This document shows positions 52,981-61,971 of a DNA stretch of 64,000 nt, piece by piece; the stretch's first letter is position 1; each line of letters starts with the position of its first letter. Made by a program: the position numbers and the translations under genes. Below the pieces are notes generated by a model. It ran no database searches. It saw nothing but the letters and a program-made list of their open reading frames with translations, and was not told where the DNA came from. Origin of the DNA: Variovorax dokdonensis (GTDB lineage: Bacteria > Pseudomonadota > Gammaproteobacteria > Burkholderiales > Burkholderiaceae_C); the NCBI RefSeq assembly GCF_030316895.1, contig NZ_JASZYV010000001.1, positions 124,001 through 188,000 of the forward strand, in the 5' to 3' direction.

Positions 52981-53528
52981 GACGAACCGTCCGCCGTCAC
53001 GATGAAGTCGGTGCCGCGAATGCCGATCGTTGCCGTTTGCGTGTCCACGCGAATGGCGTCGTGGTTCTTCTTGCCGATCAGGCCAGTCACCATTCGCATG
53101 GAGCCGCGCAGCAACTTGACGAAGACGTTGCCGTCATGGGTGGTCGAATCGAAGCCGAACTGGAGCAGGTCGAGTTGCGACAAAGGGCCGACGACCATCA
53201 TCGTTCCATCGCGCAGGACGACGCTGGCGCCACTTTCGGCATCGGTTTCGACCCGGTCGGAAGCGGCCAGCGAGTCGCCCGGCTTGGCGACCTTGGAAGT
53301 GCCGGTGTTGCCGATGATGCGAACAGTGCCATCGACCGATTTCACGAACCCGGCGTGGACACGATCGGCTGTTCTGCCACTCGCGGCAGCTTCGGCAGAA
53401 GGTGCAGACGTGGCCGGTACGGCCACGGGCGGCGAGGTCGTGGCATCCACAGCCGCGATGGTTTGAGCTGATACGCTGGCAGCGAAGGCAAGGCCTGCGA
53501 CTCCCGCGGTCAACATTCTGGTCAACAT
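52977..53528 (-). CDS. Exported FecR-domain protein
   Basis: A 183-residue protein with a signal peptide (MLTRMLTAGVAGLAFAASVS, cut before AQTI) and one FecR domain: VKPGD-like KVAKPGDSLAASDRVETDAES, ASVVLRDGTMMVVGPLSQLDL and a final ATIGIRGTDFIV. Unlike true FecR it has no membrane-spanning anti-sigma part, so it is a periplasmic member of the family. ATG 53528 follows GGAGG (complement of 53537-53541). The function is unknown; the overlap with the OmpA-like lipoprotein suggests a common envelope complex. Confidence 0.85.
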   Translation of the reverse strand: MLTRMLTAGVAGLAFAASVSAQTIAAVDATTSPPVAVPATSAPSAEAAASGRTADRVHAGFVKSVDGTVRIIGNTGTSKVAKPGDSLAASDRVETDAESGASVVLRDGTMMVVGPLSQLDLLQFGFDSTTHDGNVFVKLLRGSMRMVTGLIGKKNHDAIRVDTQTATIGIRGTDFIVTADGSS

Positions 53529-53693
53529 GTTGTTGCCCTCCAAATTTTTATTACTCCCGAGACAAGCTGGCAATCATCGGTGGATAGGTCAACTTGCGGA
53601 GCAAAGCTTACTGCGAATATTGCCCCGGATAATGCGGTTTTTGGCATCCAGAACCGTTGTTTCACCTTTGTGTTCGTTAAACAAAGTCAACTG

Positions 53694-54608
53694 ATGGCGC
53701 TGTCAGAGCCGAAGGTGCTCCTTCGGCTCTCCGTCGTCGTCGCGCTTCTGACGATCGTCTTGAAGAGTGTTGCCGGCTACTTGACGAACTCGATGGGTCT
53801 CATCTCGGACGCGATGGAATCCTTCGTCAATCTGGCCGGAGCCAGCTTTGCGCTGGCCATGGTCAGCATCGCGGCACGGCCCGCGGACGAGGGACATCCC
53901 TACGGCCACCACAAGGCGGAGTATTTTTCTTCGGGCTTCGAGGGTGCTCTCATCCTGGGCGCCGGCTGCGCCATCGTCGCCTTCGCGCTGATGCGGCTAT
54001 GGCGACCGGAACCCCTGGAGCAGCTGGGTTGGGGCACCGCCTTGTCGGTCCTCAGCGCCGCCTTCAATGCGGGCATGGCCTGGTTGCTTCTTCGTGGCTC
54101 GCGCAGCCACAAGTCGATCGCGCTGGAGGCCGATGCACGTCATCTCATCGCCGATGTCTGGACCACCGTAGGCGTTCTGGTCGGCGTCGGCGTCGTCGCC
54201 CTGACGGGCTGGCTCTGGCTGGACGCGCTGGTGGCTGTGGCGGTTGGGCTGAACATCCTGTTCGAAGGTGCGCGACTGGTCTGGCGTTCGTCCCAGGGTC
54301 TGATGGACGCCGCCATCGATCCGGCGGCCCAGGCGGCATTGCAAGAAGCACTGGAGCGCTTCAAGGCCGCCGTGCCTGATGGTCAGCATCTGCGTTTCGA
54401 CGACATCGTCACACGGAGCGCAGGCCGTCGCGCCTTTGCAGATCTGCACATGCACGTGCCGGGAGACTGGTCGCTCGAGCGCGCCGCAACATTGCGCGAC
54501 GGCCTGGAGCGCGCACTGATCGAGGCCGTGCCCGGCTTGCGCGTCACGATCCAGCTGCTTCCGTTGAACATGGAGCCTCGCGTCGGGCTGATGGAGCAGG
54601 AAGCTTGA
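53694..54608 (+). CDS. Cation diffusion facilitator (CDF) family metal transporter
   Basis: A 304-residue inner membrane protein with about six hydrophobic segments and a cytoplasmic C-terminal domain. Metal-site motifs are visible: [14 protein letters not shown] in TM2, [17 protein letters not shown] between TM2 and TM3, and [18 protein letters not shown] in TM5. It exports divalent metals such as zinc, cobalt or iron with proton exchange; the metal is not predictable by eye. ATG 53694 gives [15 protein letters not shown], with a weak ribosome site. The 165 bp upstream are AT-richer and probably hold the promoter. The stop overlaps dtd by TTGA. Confidence 0.9.
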   Translation: MALSEPKVLLRLSVVVALLTIVLKSVAGYLTNSMGLISDAMESFVNLAGASFALAMVSIAARPADEGHPYGHHKAEYFSSGFEGALILGAGCAIVAFALMRLWRPEPLEQLGWGTALSVLSAAFNAGMAWLLLRGSRSHKSIALEADARHLIADVWTTVGVLVGVGVVALTGWLWLDALVAVAVGLNILFEGARLVWRSSQGLMDAAIDPAAQAALQEALERFKAAVPDGQHLRFDDIVTRSAGRRAFADLHMHVPGDWSLERAATLRDGLERALIEAVPGLRVTIQLLPLNMEPRVGLMEQEA

Positions 54609-55045
54609 AAGCCGTGGTGCAGCGCGTGCGGGAGGCGCGCGTCGAGATCGAAGGCGAAGTGGTCGGCGCCATTGGCGCGGGATTGCTGGTCCTGGTCTGC
54701 GCAGAGCGCGGCGATACCGAAGCGCAGGCCGATCGGCTGCTGGCCAAGCTGCTCAAGCTGCGCATTTTTTCGGACGAGGCGGGCAAGATGAACCGCAGCG
54801 TTCAGGATGTCAGTGGCGGGCTCTTGCTGGTGAGTCAGTTCACGCTGGCGGCGGACGTGAGCGGCGGCAACCGCCCGAGCTTCACCCGCGCTGCGCCGCC
54901 GGACGAAGGGCGGCGGCTCTACGACTACTTCGTGGCGAGCGCCCGCCAAGTCCATGCCGAGGTGGCTGCCGGCATATTTGCCGCCGACATGCAGGTCCAC
55001 CTGGTCAACGACGGACCGGTGACCATCCCGATCGACATGGCTTGA
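54605..55045 (+). CDS. dtd: D-aminoacyl-tRNA deacylase
   Basis: A 146-residue enzyme that hydrolyses D-amino acids from mischarged tRNA. It begins [18 protein letters not shown], and has the catalytic [17 protein letters not shown] loop and the [10 protein letters not shown] Gly-cisPro motif that gives D-specificity. The start is TTG 54605, within the CDF stop (TTGA) and behind AGGA at 54599-54602; the family start leaves little doubt. It converges on ybeY with a 12 bp gap. Confidence 0.96.
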   Translation: MKAVVQRVREARVEIEGEVVGAIGAGLLVLVCAERGDTEAQADRLLAKLLKLRIFSDEAGKMNRSVQDVSGGLLLVSQFTLAADVSGGNRPSFTRAAPPDEGRRLYDYFVASARQVHAEVAAGIFAADMQVHLVNDGPVTIPIDMA

Positions 55046-55057
55046 AGGCCAGCGCGA

Positions 55058-55513
55058 TCACGCGTAGGGATTTCGCACGCCGAGGCCGGCGAGGATGTCG
55101 ATCTCCCGAGCCTCCATGGCCTGCGCGTCTTCATCGCCCGTTTCGTGGTCCCAGCCTTGGGCATGCAGCGTGCCATGCACCAGCAGATGCGTGTAGTGGG
55201 CTGCCAGGGTCTTGCCCAGTTCGCGCGCTTCGCGGGCCACGACGGGCGCGCAAAGCACCAGATCTGCCATGACCAGCGGCGCCTGCGCATAGTCGAAGGT
55301 CAGCACGTTGGTCGCGTAGTCCTTGCCGCGGAACTCGCGGTTCAGGCGCTGGCCTTCTTCCGCATCGACGATGCGCACGGTGATCTCCGCATCGGTCTCG
55401 AGGGCGTGGCGGATGCTGCGCGCCACGCGATGACGGGGCAGGGCGGCGCGGTGGCGCGCCGATTGCTCGACGGCGCCGAACTGCAGCGACAGCGAGAGGT
55501 GGGGCATGGGCAT
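55058..55513 (-). CDS. ybeY: Endoribonuclease YbeY
   Basis: A 151-residue metal-dependent RNase for 16S rRNA maturation and ribosome quality control. The zinc motif is [16 protein letters not shown] (three histidines), and [18 protein letters not shown] precedes it, both YbeY hallmarks. ATG 55513 starts nine bases from the phoH stop, in the usual phoH-ybeY order; the two genes are certainly one operon. Nothing unusual is seen. Confidence 0.96.
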   Translation of the reverse strand: MPMPHLSLSLQFGAVEQSARHRAALPRHRVARSIRHALETDAEITVRIVDAEEGQRLNREFRGKDYATNVLTFDYAQAPLVMADLVLCAPVVAREARELGKTLAAHYTHLLVHGTLHAQGWDHETGDEDAQAMEAREIDILAGLGVRNPYA

Positions 55514-55522
55514 CGTGCGTCC

Positions 55523-56476
55523 CTATTCGCCGGCAGCCGCGCCGCGCTTTCGGGCGCCGTCGTAGGCATCGACGATGCGCGCCACCAGCGGATGGCGCAC
55601 CACGTCCGAACTGTCGAAGCGGGTGATGGCGATGCCCTTGACCCGGCGCAGCACACGCTCGGCGTCGATCAGCCCGCTCAACTGCCCCTTGGGCAGGTCG
55701 ATCTGGCTGACGTCTCCGGTGACGACCGCCTTGGCGCCAAAGCCGATGCGGGTCAGGAACATCTTCATCTGCTCGGGCGTGGTGTTCTGCGCTTCGTCGA
55801 GGATGACGAAGGCATTGTTCAGTGTGCGTCCGCGCATGAATGCAAGGGGCGCGATTTCCAGCGTGTTGCGCTCGAAGGCCTTGGTGACGCGGTCGAAGCC
55901 CATCAGGTCGTACAAGGCGTCGTAGAGCGGGCGCAGATAGGGGTCGACCTTCTGCGTCAGGTCGCCGGGCAGGAAACCCAGGCGCTCTCCCGCCTCGACC
56001 GCCGGGCGGGTGAGCACGATGCGCTGCACGCTGCTGCGCTCCAGTGCATCCACGGCGCTAGCCACCGCCAGGTAGGTCTTGCCGGTGCCGGCAGGGCCGA
56101 TGCCGAATGTGATGTCGTGGTTCGCGATGTTGTCGAGGTACACGCTCTGATTGGGCGTGCGGGCGCGCAGGTCGGCCCGGCGGGTGGCGAGGGTCATCGC
56201 GCCGTCATCGGCCTCACCCAGCACGTCTTCGCTGGCCAGGGTGAGCTGCACGGCGCCGGCATCGATCGGCCGCTTGGCCATTTCGTAGAGCGCCTGCAGC
56301 ACCTCGAGCGCACGCTCCGCCTTGGGCTTGGGGCCGTCGATCTTGAACTGCTCGTGGCGGTGGGCGATCTTGACGCCGAGCGCTTCCTCGATGCGGCGCA
56401 AGTGCGCATCGAGCGGCCCGCACAGGTGAGAAAGGCGGGTGTTGTTGGGTGGGGCGAAGCTGTGACGGAGAATCAC
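55523..56476 (-). CDS. PhoH family (PhoH-like) ATPase
   Basis: A 317-residue protein with an N-terminal KH-like domain (RRIEEALGVKIAHRHEQFKI) and a PhoH ATPase domain: Walker A FGIGPAGTGKTYLAVASAV, Walker B FVILDEAQNTTPEQMKMFLTR. It probably acts in RNA metabolism with YbeY, which follows it. The start is GTG 56476, giving MILRHSFAPPNNTRLSHLCG; no in-frame ATG fits. Its start is only 28 bp from the divergent ruvA start, so their promoters must overlap or lie in the opposing coding regions. Confidence 0.94.
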   Translation of the reverse strand: MILRHSFAPPNNTRLSHLCGPLDAHLRRIEEALGVKIAHRHEQFKIDGPKPKAERALEVLQALYEMAKRPIDAGAVQLTLASEDVLGEADDGAMTLATRRADLRARTPNQSVYLDNIANHDITFGIGPAGTGKTYLAVASAVDALERSSVQRIVLTRPAVEAGERLGFLPGDLTQKVDPYLRPLYDALYDLMGFDRVTKAFERNTLEIAPLAFMRGRTLNNAFVILDEAQNTTPEQMKMFLTRIGFGAKAVVTGDVSQIDLPKGQLSGLIDAERVLRRVKGIAITRFDSSDVVRHPLVARIVDAYDGARKRGAAAGE

Positions 56477-56504
56477 GCGGTTTCCATTAATCTGACTTGA
56501 GCCA

Positions 56505-57077
56505 ATGATAGGCAAACTCACCGGAACGCTGGCCGAACGCAATCCCCCGCAGGTGGTGGTGGACTGCAACGGGGTCGGATACGAGGTCGACGTGCCGATG
56601 AGCACCTTCTACAACCTGCCGCCAGCCGGGGAGCGAGTATCCCTGCTGACGCATTTTGTCGTGAGAGAGGACGCGCAGGTCCTGTTCGGCTTCGGCACCG
56701 CGCAGGAGCGGGCGACGTTCCGCCAGCTGATCAAGATTGCCGGCGTCGGACCGCGCACCGCGCTGGGCGTGCTTTCCGGCATGAGCGTGGCCGAGCTGGC
56801 GCAGGCCATCACGATGCAGGAAGCAGGCCGCCTGGTGAAGATCCCCGGCATTGGCAAGAAAACGGCCGAACGCCTGCTGCTGGAGCTCAAGGGCAAGATC
56901 GGGGCCGACATCGGCGTGCCGGCGCAGGTGGAAAGCGACGCGCAGGCAGACATCCTGCAGGCGCTGGTGGCTCTCGGCTACAGCGACAAGGAGGCGGCCG
57001 CGGCGCTCAAGGCCCTTCCGCGCGACGTGGCGGTGAGCGATGGCATCAAGCTGGCGCTGAAGGCTCTGGCAAAGTAG
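56505..57077 (+). CDS. ruvA: Holliday junction DNA helicase subunit RuvA
   Basis: A 190-residue protein with the OB-fold start [20 protein letters not shown], two helix-hairpin-helix motifs ([40 protein letters not shown]) and the C-terminal domain III that contacts RuvB ([19 protein letters not shown]). RuvA tetramers hold the four-way junction while RuvB drives branch migration. ruvB follows by 7 bp. No ruvC is in the window. Confidence 0.97.
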   Translation: MIGKLTGTLAERNPPQVVVDCNGVGYEVDVPMSTFYNLPPAGERVSLLTHFVVREDAQVLFGFGTAQERATFRQLIKIAGVGPRTALGVLSGMSVAELAQAITMQEAGRLVKIPGIGKKTAERLLLELKGKIGADIGVPAQVESDAQADILQALVALGYSDKEAAAALKALPRDVAVSDGIKLALKALAK

Positions 57078-57084
57078 CGAAGTC

Positions 57085-58140
<1,056 letters not shown>

Positions 58141-58146
58141 CTCGCC

Positions 58147-58737
58147 ATGAGCAGCCCCGGCCTTCGAATCTCAGGCCCCAAGCCCGATGCCTATGTGCTG
58201 GGGGAGCCGCTGGACGTGTTCGATGGCGATCTGCACCTGGGCCGACTCAACTCCATCCAGGTCGGCGCAGGAGGAGGCACGCTGCACCTGGACGACTTCC
58301 GCACCACGGACCTCAAGCGCCTGCAGACGTGGCGCACTGCGCGCCTGATCGTGGTGGAGATCCTGAGCTATCTGGTCGATCGCCATCCGTCGGTCAGCGC
58401 CTTCGACATTTCGCTTTCCGCCGATGTCGAAGCCCTGGACGGGACCGAAGGTGGCGCCCGCCGGCTCGCTCAGGCCCGCATGCAGATGCTGCACAGCGTG
58501 GGCACGACGGAGATCCGGATGGTGCCCAAGCCGCACCCGCGCCATTCGGCGCACTTCGTCGTGAGAGGCGTCTGGTACTACAACGCCGACAACGCGCAAG
58601 CCTTGGCGCACGCGCTGAACGAGGAGCGTCAGGGGTTCGCGCAGCGCAAGATCGATGCGGCCCAGGCCGAGCCGGTCACCGCGCCGCCGCCCTCGATGAT
58701 CGCGCGCCTTTTGGCCAAGGAGCGGCACAAGCCCTAG
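58147..58737 (+). CDS. Conserved hypothetical protein downstream of ruvB
   Basis: A 196-residue soluble protein I do not recognise. It starts 6 bp after ruvB and is likely co-transcribed. There is no signal peptide or membrane segment. The N-terminal part (about 10-60) looks beta-rich with alternating hydrophobics (AYVLGEPLDVFDGDLHLGRL), a central helical segment (RLAQARMQMLHSVGTTEIR) follows, and the C-terminus ends SMIARLLAKERHKP. An H-P-R-H motif and WYYNADNA lie at about 135-150. The codon use is like its neighbours, so it is a resident gene. Function unknown. Confidence 0.75.
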   Translation: MSSPGLRISGPKPDAYVLGEPLDVFDGDLHLGRLNSIQVGAGGGTLHLDDFRTTDLKRLQTWRTARLIVVEILSYLVDRHPSVSAFDISLSADVEALDGTEGGARRLAQARMQMLHSVGTTEIRMVPKPHPRHSAHFVVRGVWYYNADNAQALAHALNEERQGFAQRKIDAAQAEPVTAPPPSMIARLLAKERHKP

Positions 58738-58798
58738 TTTGACCCCCCCGACGGCAGGCGGGCACCGAATGCCCCGTGCCGACGGACGTCCTGCCACG

Positions 58799-59740
58799 AT
58801 GAACCTCTTCGTCTCACTCAAATACCTGGTCGCGCTCGACGATCACCGCCACTTCGGCCGGGCGGCGCTGGCCTGCAGCGTCACGCAGCCGGCGCTGTCC
58901 AACGCGATCCGGGCGCTGGAGGTGAGCTTTGACACCTCCATCGTCAAGCGCGGCCGCAACTTCGCCGGCTTCACGGTCGAAGGCGAACGCATCCTGGCCA
59001 GCGGCCGACGCATCCTGCGCGAGTACGAACTGCTCCAGCAAGACTTGCACAGCAGCCGCGATGCACCGCGCGGCCACCTGGTGGTCGGCGCCGTGCCCAC
59101 GGCGATGCCGATCGCTGCGCGCTTCGTCGCCATGCTGCAGGAGCGGCATCCTGGCATCGTCCCCACGCTGCGCTCGATGAGCTCGGTGGAGGTCGAGACC
59201 GGCCTGGAAAGCCTGTCGCTCGACATGGGGCTGGGCTACACCGAACGGATGGACAAGAGCGCGTCGATGGTGCGCGTGATCCCCCAGTACACGGAGCATT
59301 ACTTCCTGCTGCGCAAGGCCAAAGCCGCGAAGCGCAATGGGCCGCGCATCGGCCCACCCATGCGATGGAGCGAGGTGGGCAAGCTGCCGCTTTGCCTGCT
59401 CAGCGCCGAGATGCACAACCGCACCATCATCGACCGCGCGTTTGCCGAAGCAGGGGTCGACCCGCAACCGGCGATCGAGACCAACTCCATCTCCACGCTG
59501 GCGTTGAGCGTTCGAGCCGGCAAGGTATGCAGCATCATGCCCGGCGCCCTGGTCGACGACGTGCAGGGCTACGACGACATCGAGGCGCTGCCCCTGGTCG
59601 AGCCCAAGGTGGAGATCCGCATCGCCTTCATGGTGCACGACACCAATCGCCCCTCGCGCACCCTGGAGGCCGCACTGGCCTTTGCCGACGATCCCGCCTG
59701 GAAGCGCGAGGTTGCCGGCCATGCTGGGGCGCTCGAATAA
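58799..59740 (+). CDS. LysR-family regulator of the formate dehydrogenase operon
   Basis: A 313-residue LysR-type transcription factor. The N-terminal helix-turn-helix is LKYLVALDDHRHFGRAALAC and SVTQPALSNAIRALE, followed by the linker helix and a two-lobe effector domain (LVVGAVPTAMPIAARFVAM). It lies in the same direction directly before fdsG; in Cupriavidus and Rhodobacter-type fds loci a LysR protein (FdsR) activates the operon in response to formate. ATG 58799 gives the right start; an upstream ATG at 58769 is not needed. No ribosome site is strong. Confidence 0.88.
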   Translation: MNLFVSLKYLVALDDHRHFGRAALACSVTQPALSNAIRALEVSFDTSIVKRGRNFAGFTVEGERILASGRRILREYELLQQDLHSSRDAPRGHLVVGAVPTAMPIAARFVAMLQERHPGIVPTLRSMSSVEVETGLESLSLDMGLGYTERMDKSASMVRVIPQYTEHYFLLRKAKAAKRNGPRIGPPMRWSEVGKLPLCLLSAEMHNRTIIDRAFAEAGVDPQPAIETNSISTLALSVRAGKVCSIMPGALVDDVQGYDDIEALPLVEPKVEIRIAFMVHDTNRPSRTLEAALAFADDPAWKREVAGHAGALE

Positions 59741-59783
59741 AGCCGTTCATTCGCCGAACGCATCGACCCATTCCCCGAATAAA
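59734..59783 (+). promoter_or_regulatory. Tandem candidate LysR operators before fdsG
   Basis: CATTCGCCGAA (59748-59758) and CATTCCCCGAA (59769-59779) differ at one base and are 21 bp apart. Each is a small dyad (TTCGCCGAA, ATTCCCCGAAT). A third CGAATAAA half-site at 59734 keeps the same 21 bp phase with CGAA at 59755 and 59776. Three half-sites on one DNA face suit a LysR tetramer. The sequence pattern is seen; the binding is inferred. Confidence 0.5.
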
Positions 59784-59869
59784 TTGGACCGGCCGCCGCG
59801 CCTTGCGCAGACTCCGCCGCATGCACCCCGCCCCACGGGGTGTGCATCAGGCACAAGAAGGAGACTCGC

Positions 59870-60382
59870 ATGGCCCTGGTCCAGGAACAACGCGCCCCCG
59901 CGCATCTCGCCCCTTCTGGCGGGGCGGATGGCGTGGTTCAGGAGGTGCTGGCGCGGCGCGCGCACGATGACGGCGCCTTGCTGCCCATCCTGCACGACAT
60001 CCAGGATCGGCTTGGCTTCGTGCCGTCCGCAGCCGTGCCGGAGATTGCCGAGGCGCTGAACCTTTCACGCGCCGAAGTGCACGGCGTCGTCACCTACTAC
60101 CACCACTTTCGCGATCAGCCGGCGGGGCGCCACGTGGTGCAGATCTGCCGCGCCGAGGCTTGCCAGTCGATGGGGGCCGACGCGCTGATGGCGCATGCCG
60201 AACTGCGCCTGGGCTGCCACAGCCATGCCACGACGGCGGATGGCGAGTTCACGCTGGAGCCGGTCTATTGCCTGGGGCTTTGCGCATCCGCCCCAGCATT
60301 GACGCTCGACGGCGAGGTGCACGCCCGCGTCACGCCCAAGACCTTCGATGCACTGATCGAGGAAGCGAGGAGCGAAGCATGA
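59870..60382 (+). CDS. fdsG: NAD-dependent formate dehydrogenase gamma subunit
   Basis: A 170-residue NuoE-like protein with a thioredoxin fold and one [2Fe-2S] cluster; ligand cysteines are in CRAEACQSMG and CLGLCASAPA. It has LPILHDIQDRLGFVPSAAVPEIA at the start of the fold, and HGVVTYYHHF. It forms the diaphorase part of the soluble, molybdenum-containing formate dehydrogenase with FdsB. ATG 59870 has AAGGAGA at 59858-59864, and its stop overlaps fdsB by ATGA. Confidence 0.95.
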   Translation: MALVQEQRAPAHLAPSGGADGVVQEVLARRAHDDGALLPILHDIQDRLGFVPSAAVPEIAEALNLSRAEVHGVVTYYHHFRDQPAGRHVVQICRAEACQSMGADALMAHAELRLGCHSHATTADGEFTLEPVYCLGLCASAPALTLDGEVHARVTPKTFDALIEEARSEA

Positions 60383-61935
60383 GCGTCACCGTCTACGTGC
60401 CGCGCGACTCCGCCGCGCTGGCGGCTGGGGCCGATCGCGTTGCGCGCCGCATCGCCGACGAGGCCAATGCGCGCGGCATCAAGCTGCGCATGGTGCGCAA
60501 CGGCTCGCGCGGCCTGTTCTGGCTCGAGCCGATGGTCGAGGTGCAGACCGCGGCCGGCCGCGTCGCCTATGGCCCGGTCACGCCTGCCGACGTCGCCGGG
60601 CTGTTCGATGCAGGCTTCCACCTCGGTGGCACCCATGCGCTGGCGCTGGGCCTGACCGAGGAGATTCCCTATCTGAAGAAGCAGGAGCGCCTCGTCTTCG
60701 CCCGCATGGGCGTGACCGACCCGCTTTCGATCGAGGACTACGAGGCGCACGAAGGCTATGCCGGCTTGCGCCGCGCGCTGACCATGGCGTCGACGCAGGT
60801 GGTGCAGGAGGTGCTCGATTCCGGCCTGCGCGGTCGCGGCGGCGCCGCCTTCCCGGCGGGCATCAAGTGGAAGACGGTGGCCGGCACCAGCGCCGCGCAG
60901 AAGTACGTGGTGTGCAACGCCGACGAAGGCGACTCGGGCACCTTCTCCGACCGCATGACCATGGAGGGCGACCCCTTCGTGCTGATCGAGGGCATGACCA
61001 TCGCGGGCATCGCCACCGGCGCCACGCACGGCTACATCTACGTGCGCTCGGAGTACCCGCACGCCATTGCAACGCTGGAAGCAGCGATCGCTCGCGCGGA
61101 GGCCGCCGGCTACCTGGGCAGCAACGTGATGGACTCCGGCCATGCCTTCCGGCTCGAAGTGCGCAAGGGCGCCGGCTCCTATGTGTGCGGCGAGGAGACC
61201 GCCCTGCTGGAAAGCATCGAGGGCAAGCGCGGCATCGTGCGTGCCAAGCCGCCGCTGCCCGCCCTGCAGGGCCTGTTCGGCAAGCCCACGCTGATCAACA
61301 ACGTGATCACGCTGGCCAGCGTGCCGATCATCCTGACGCGCGGCGCCGGCTTTTATCGCGACTTCGGCGTCGGCCGCTCGCTGGGCACGCTGCCCATGCA
61401 GCTTGCCGGCAACATCCGCTACGGCGGCCTGGTGGAAAAGGCCTTCGGCGTGACGCTGCGCGAGTTGCTCTACGACTTCGGCGGCGGCACGGCCAGCGGC
61501 CGGCCGGTGAAGGCCGTGCAGTTCGGCGGACCCTTGGGCGCCTACATGCCCGAAAGCCAGTTCGACCTGCCGGTGGACTACGAGGCCTTCGCCGCCGTGG
61601 GCGCCACCGTCGGCCACGGCGGTCTGGTGGTGCATGACGACACGGCCGACCTGTCGAAGATGGCGCGCTACGCGATGGAGTTCTGCGCCATCGAATCGTG
61701 CGGCAAGTGCACGCCCTGCCGCATCGGCTCTACACGCGGCGTGGAGGTGATCGACCGCATCCGCGCCGACCACAACCGCGTGCAGCAGGTGGCGCTGCTG
61801 CGCGACCTGTGCAACACCATGGTCAATGGTTCTTTGTGCGCCATGGGCGGGATGACGCCATTCCCGGTTCTGTCGGCGCTCAACCACTTTCCGCAGGATT
61901 TCGGCGTGTCGGTGCCGGACAAGAAGGCTGCCTAG
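60379..61935 (+). CDS. fdsB: NAD-dependent formate dehydrogenase beta subunit
   Basis: A 518-residue protein that joins a NuoE-like N-terminal part (about residues 1-105) to a NuoF-like part. The NADH/FMN site shows SGLRGRGGAAFPAGIKWKTV and VCNADEGDSGTFSDR; the [4Fe-4S] motif is ESCGKCTPCRIG. It passes electrons from formate to NAD+ in the cytosol. ATG 60379 overlaps the fdsG stop, and fdsA follows after 36 bp. The order gamma-beta-alpha and the fused NuoF layout fit the fds type. Confidence 0.96.
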   Translation: MSVTVYVPRDSAALAAGADRVARRIADEANARGIKLRMVRNGSRGLFWLEPMVEVQTAAGRVAYGPVTPADVAGLFDAGFHLGGTHALALGLTEEIPYLKKQERLVFARMGVTDPLSIEDYEAHEGYAGLRRALTMASTQVVQEVLDSGLRGRGGAAFPAGIKWKTVAGTSAAQKYVVCNADEGDSGTFSDRMTMEGDPFVLIEGMTIAGIATGATHGYIYVRSEYPHAIATLEAAIARAEAAGYLGSNVMDSGHAFRLEVRKGAGSYVCGEETALLESIEGKRGIVRAKPPLPALQGLFGKPTLINNVITLASVPIILTRGAGFYRDFGVGRSLGTLPMQLAGNIRYGGLVEKAFGVTLRELLYDFGGGTASGRPVKAVQFGGPLGAYMPESQFDLPVDYEAFAAVGATVGHGGLVVHDDTADLSKMARYAMEFCAIESCGKCTPCRIGSTRGVEVIDRIRADHNRVQQVALLRDLCNTMVNGSLCAMGGMTPFPVLSALNHFPQDFGVSVPDKKAA

Positions 61936-61971
61936 CAGCATCACCCCGAATCTCGCTCAGGACGAACAGAC

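Noticed and set aside
53580-53693. Extended N-terminus for the CDF transporter from 53580
   Set aside because: The extra 38 residues resemble nothing in the family and lie in the AT-rich promoter region. ATG 53694 fits CDF starts.
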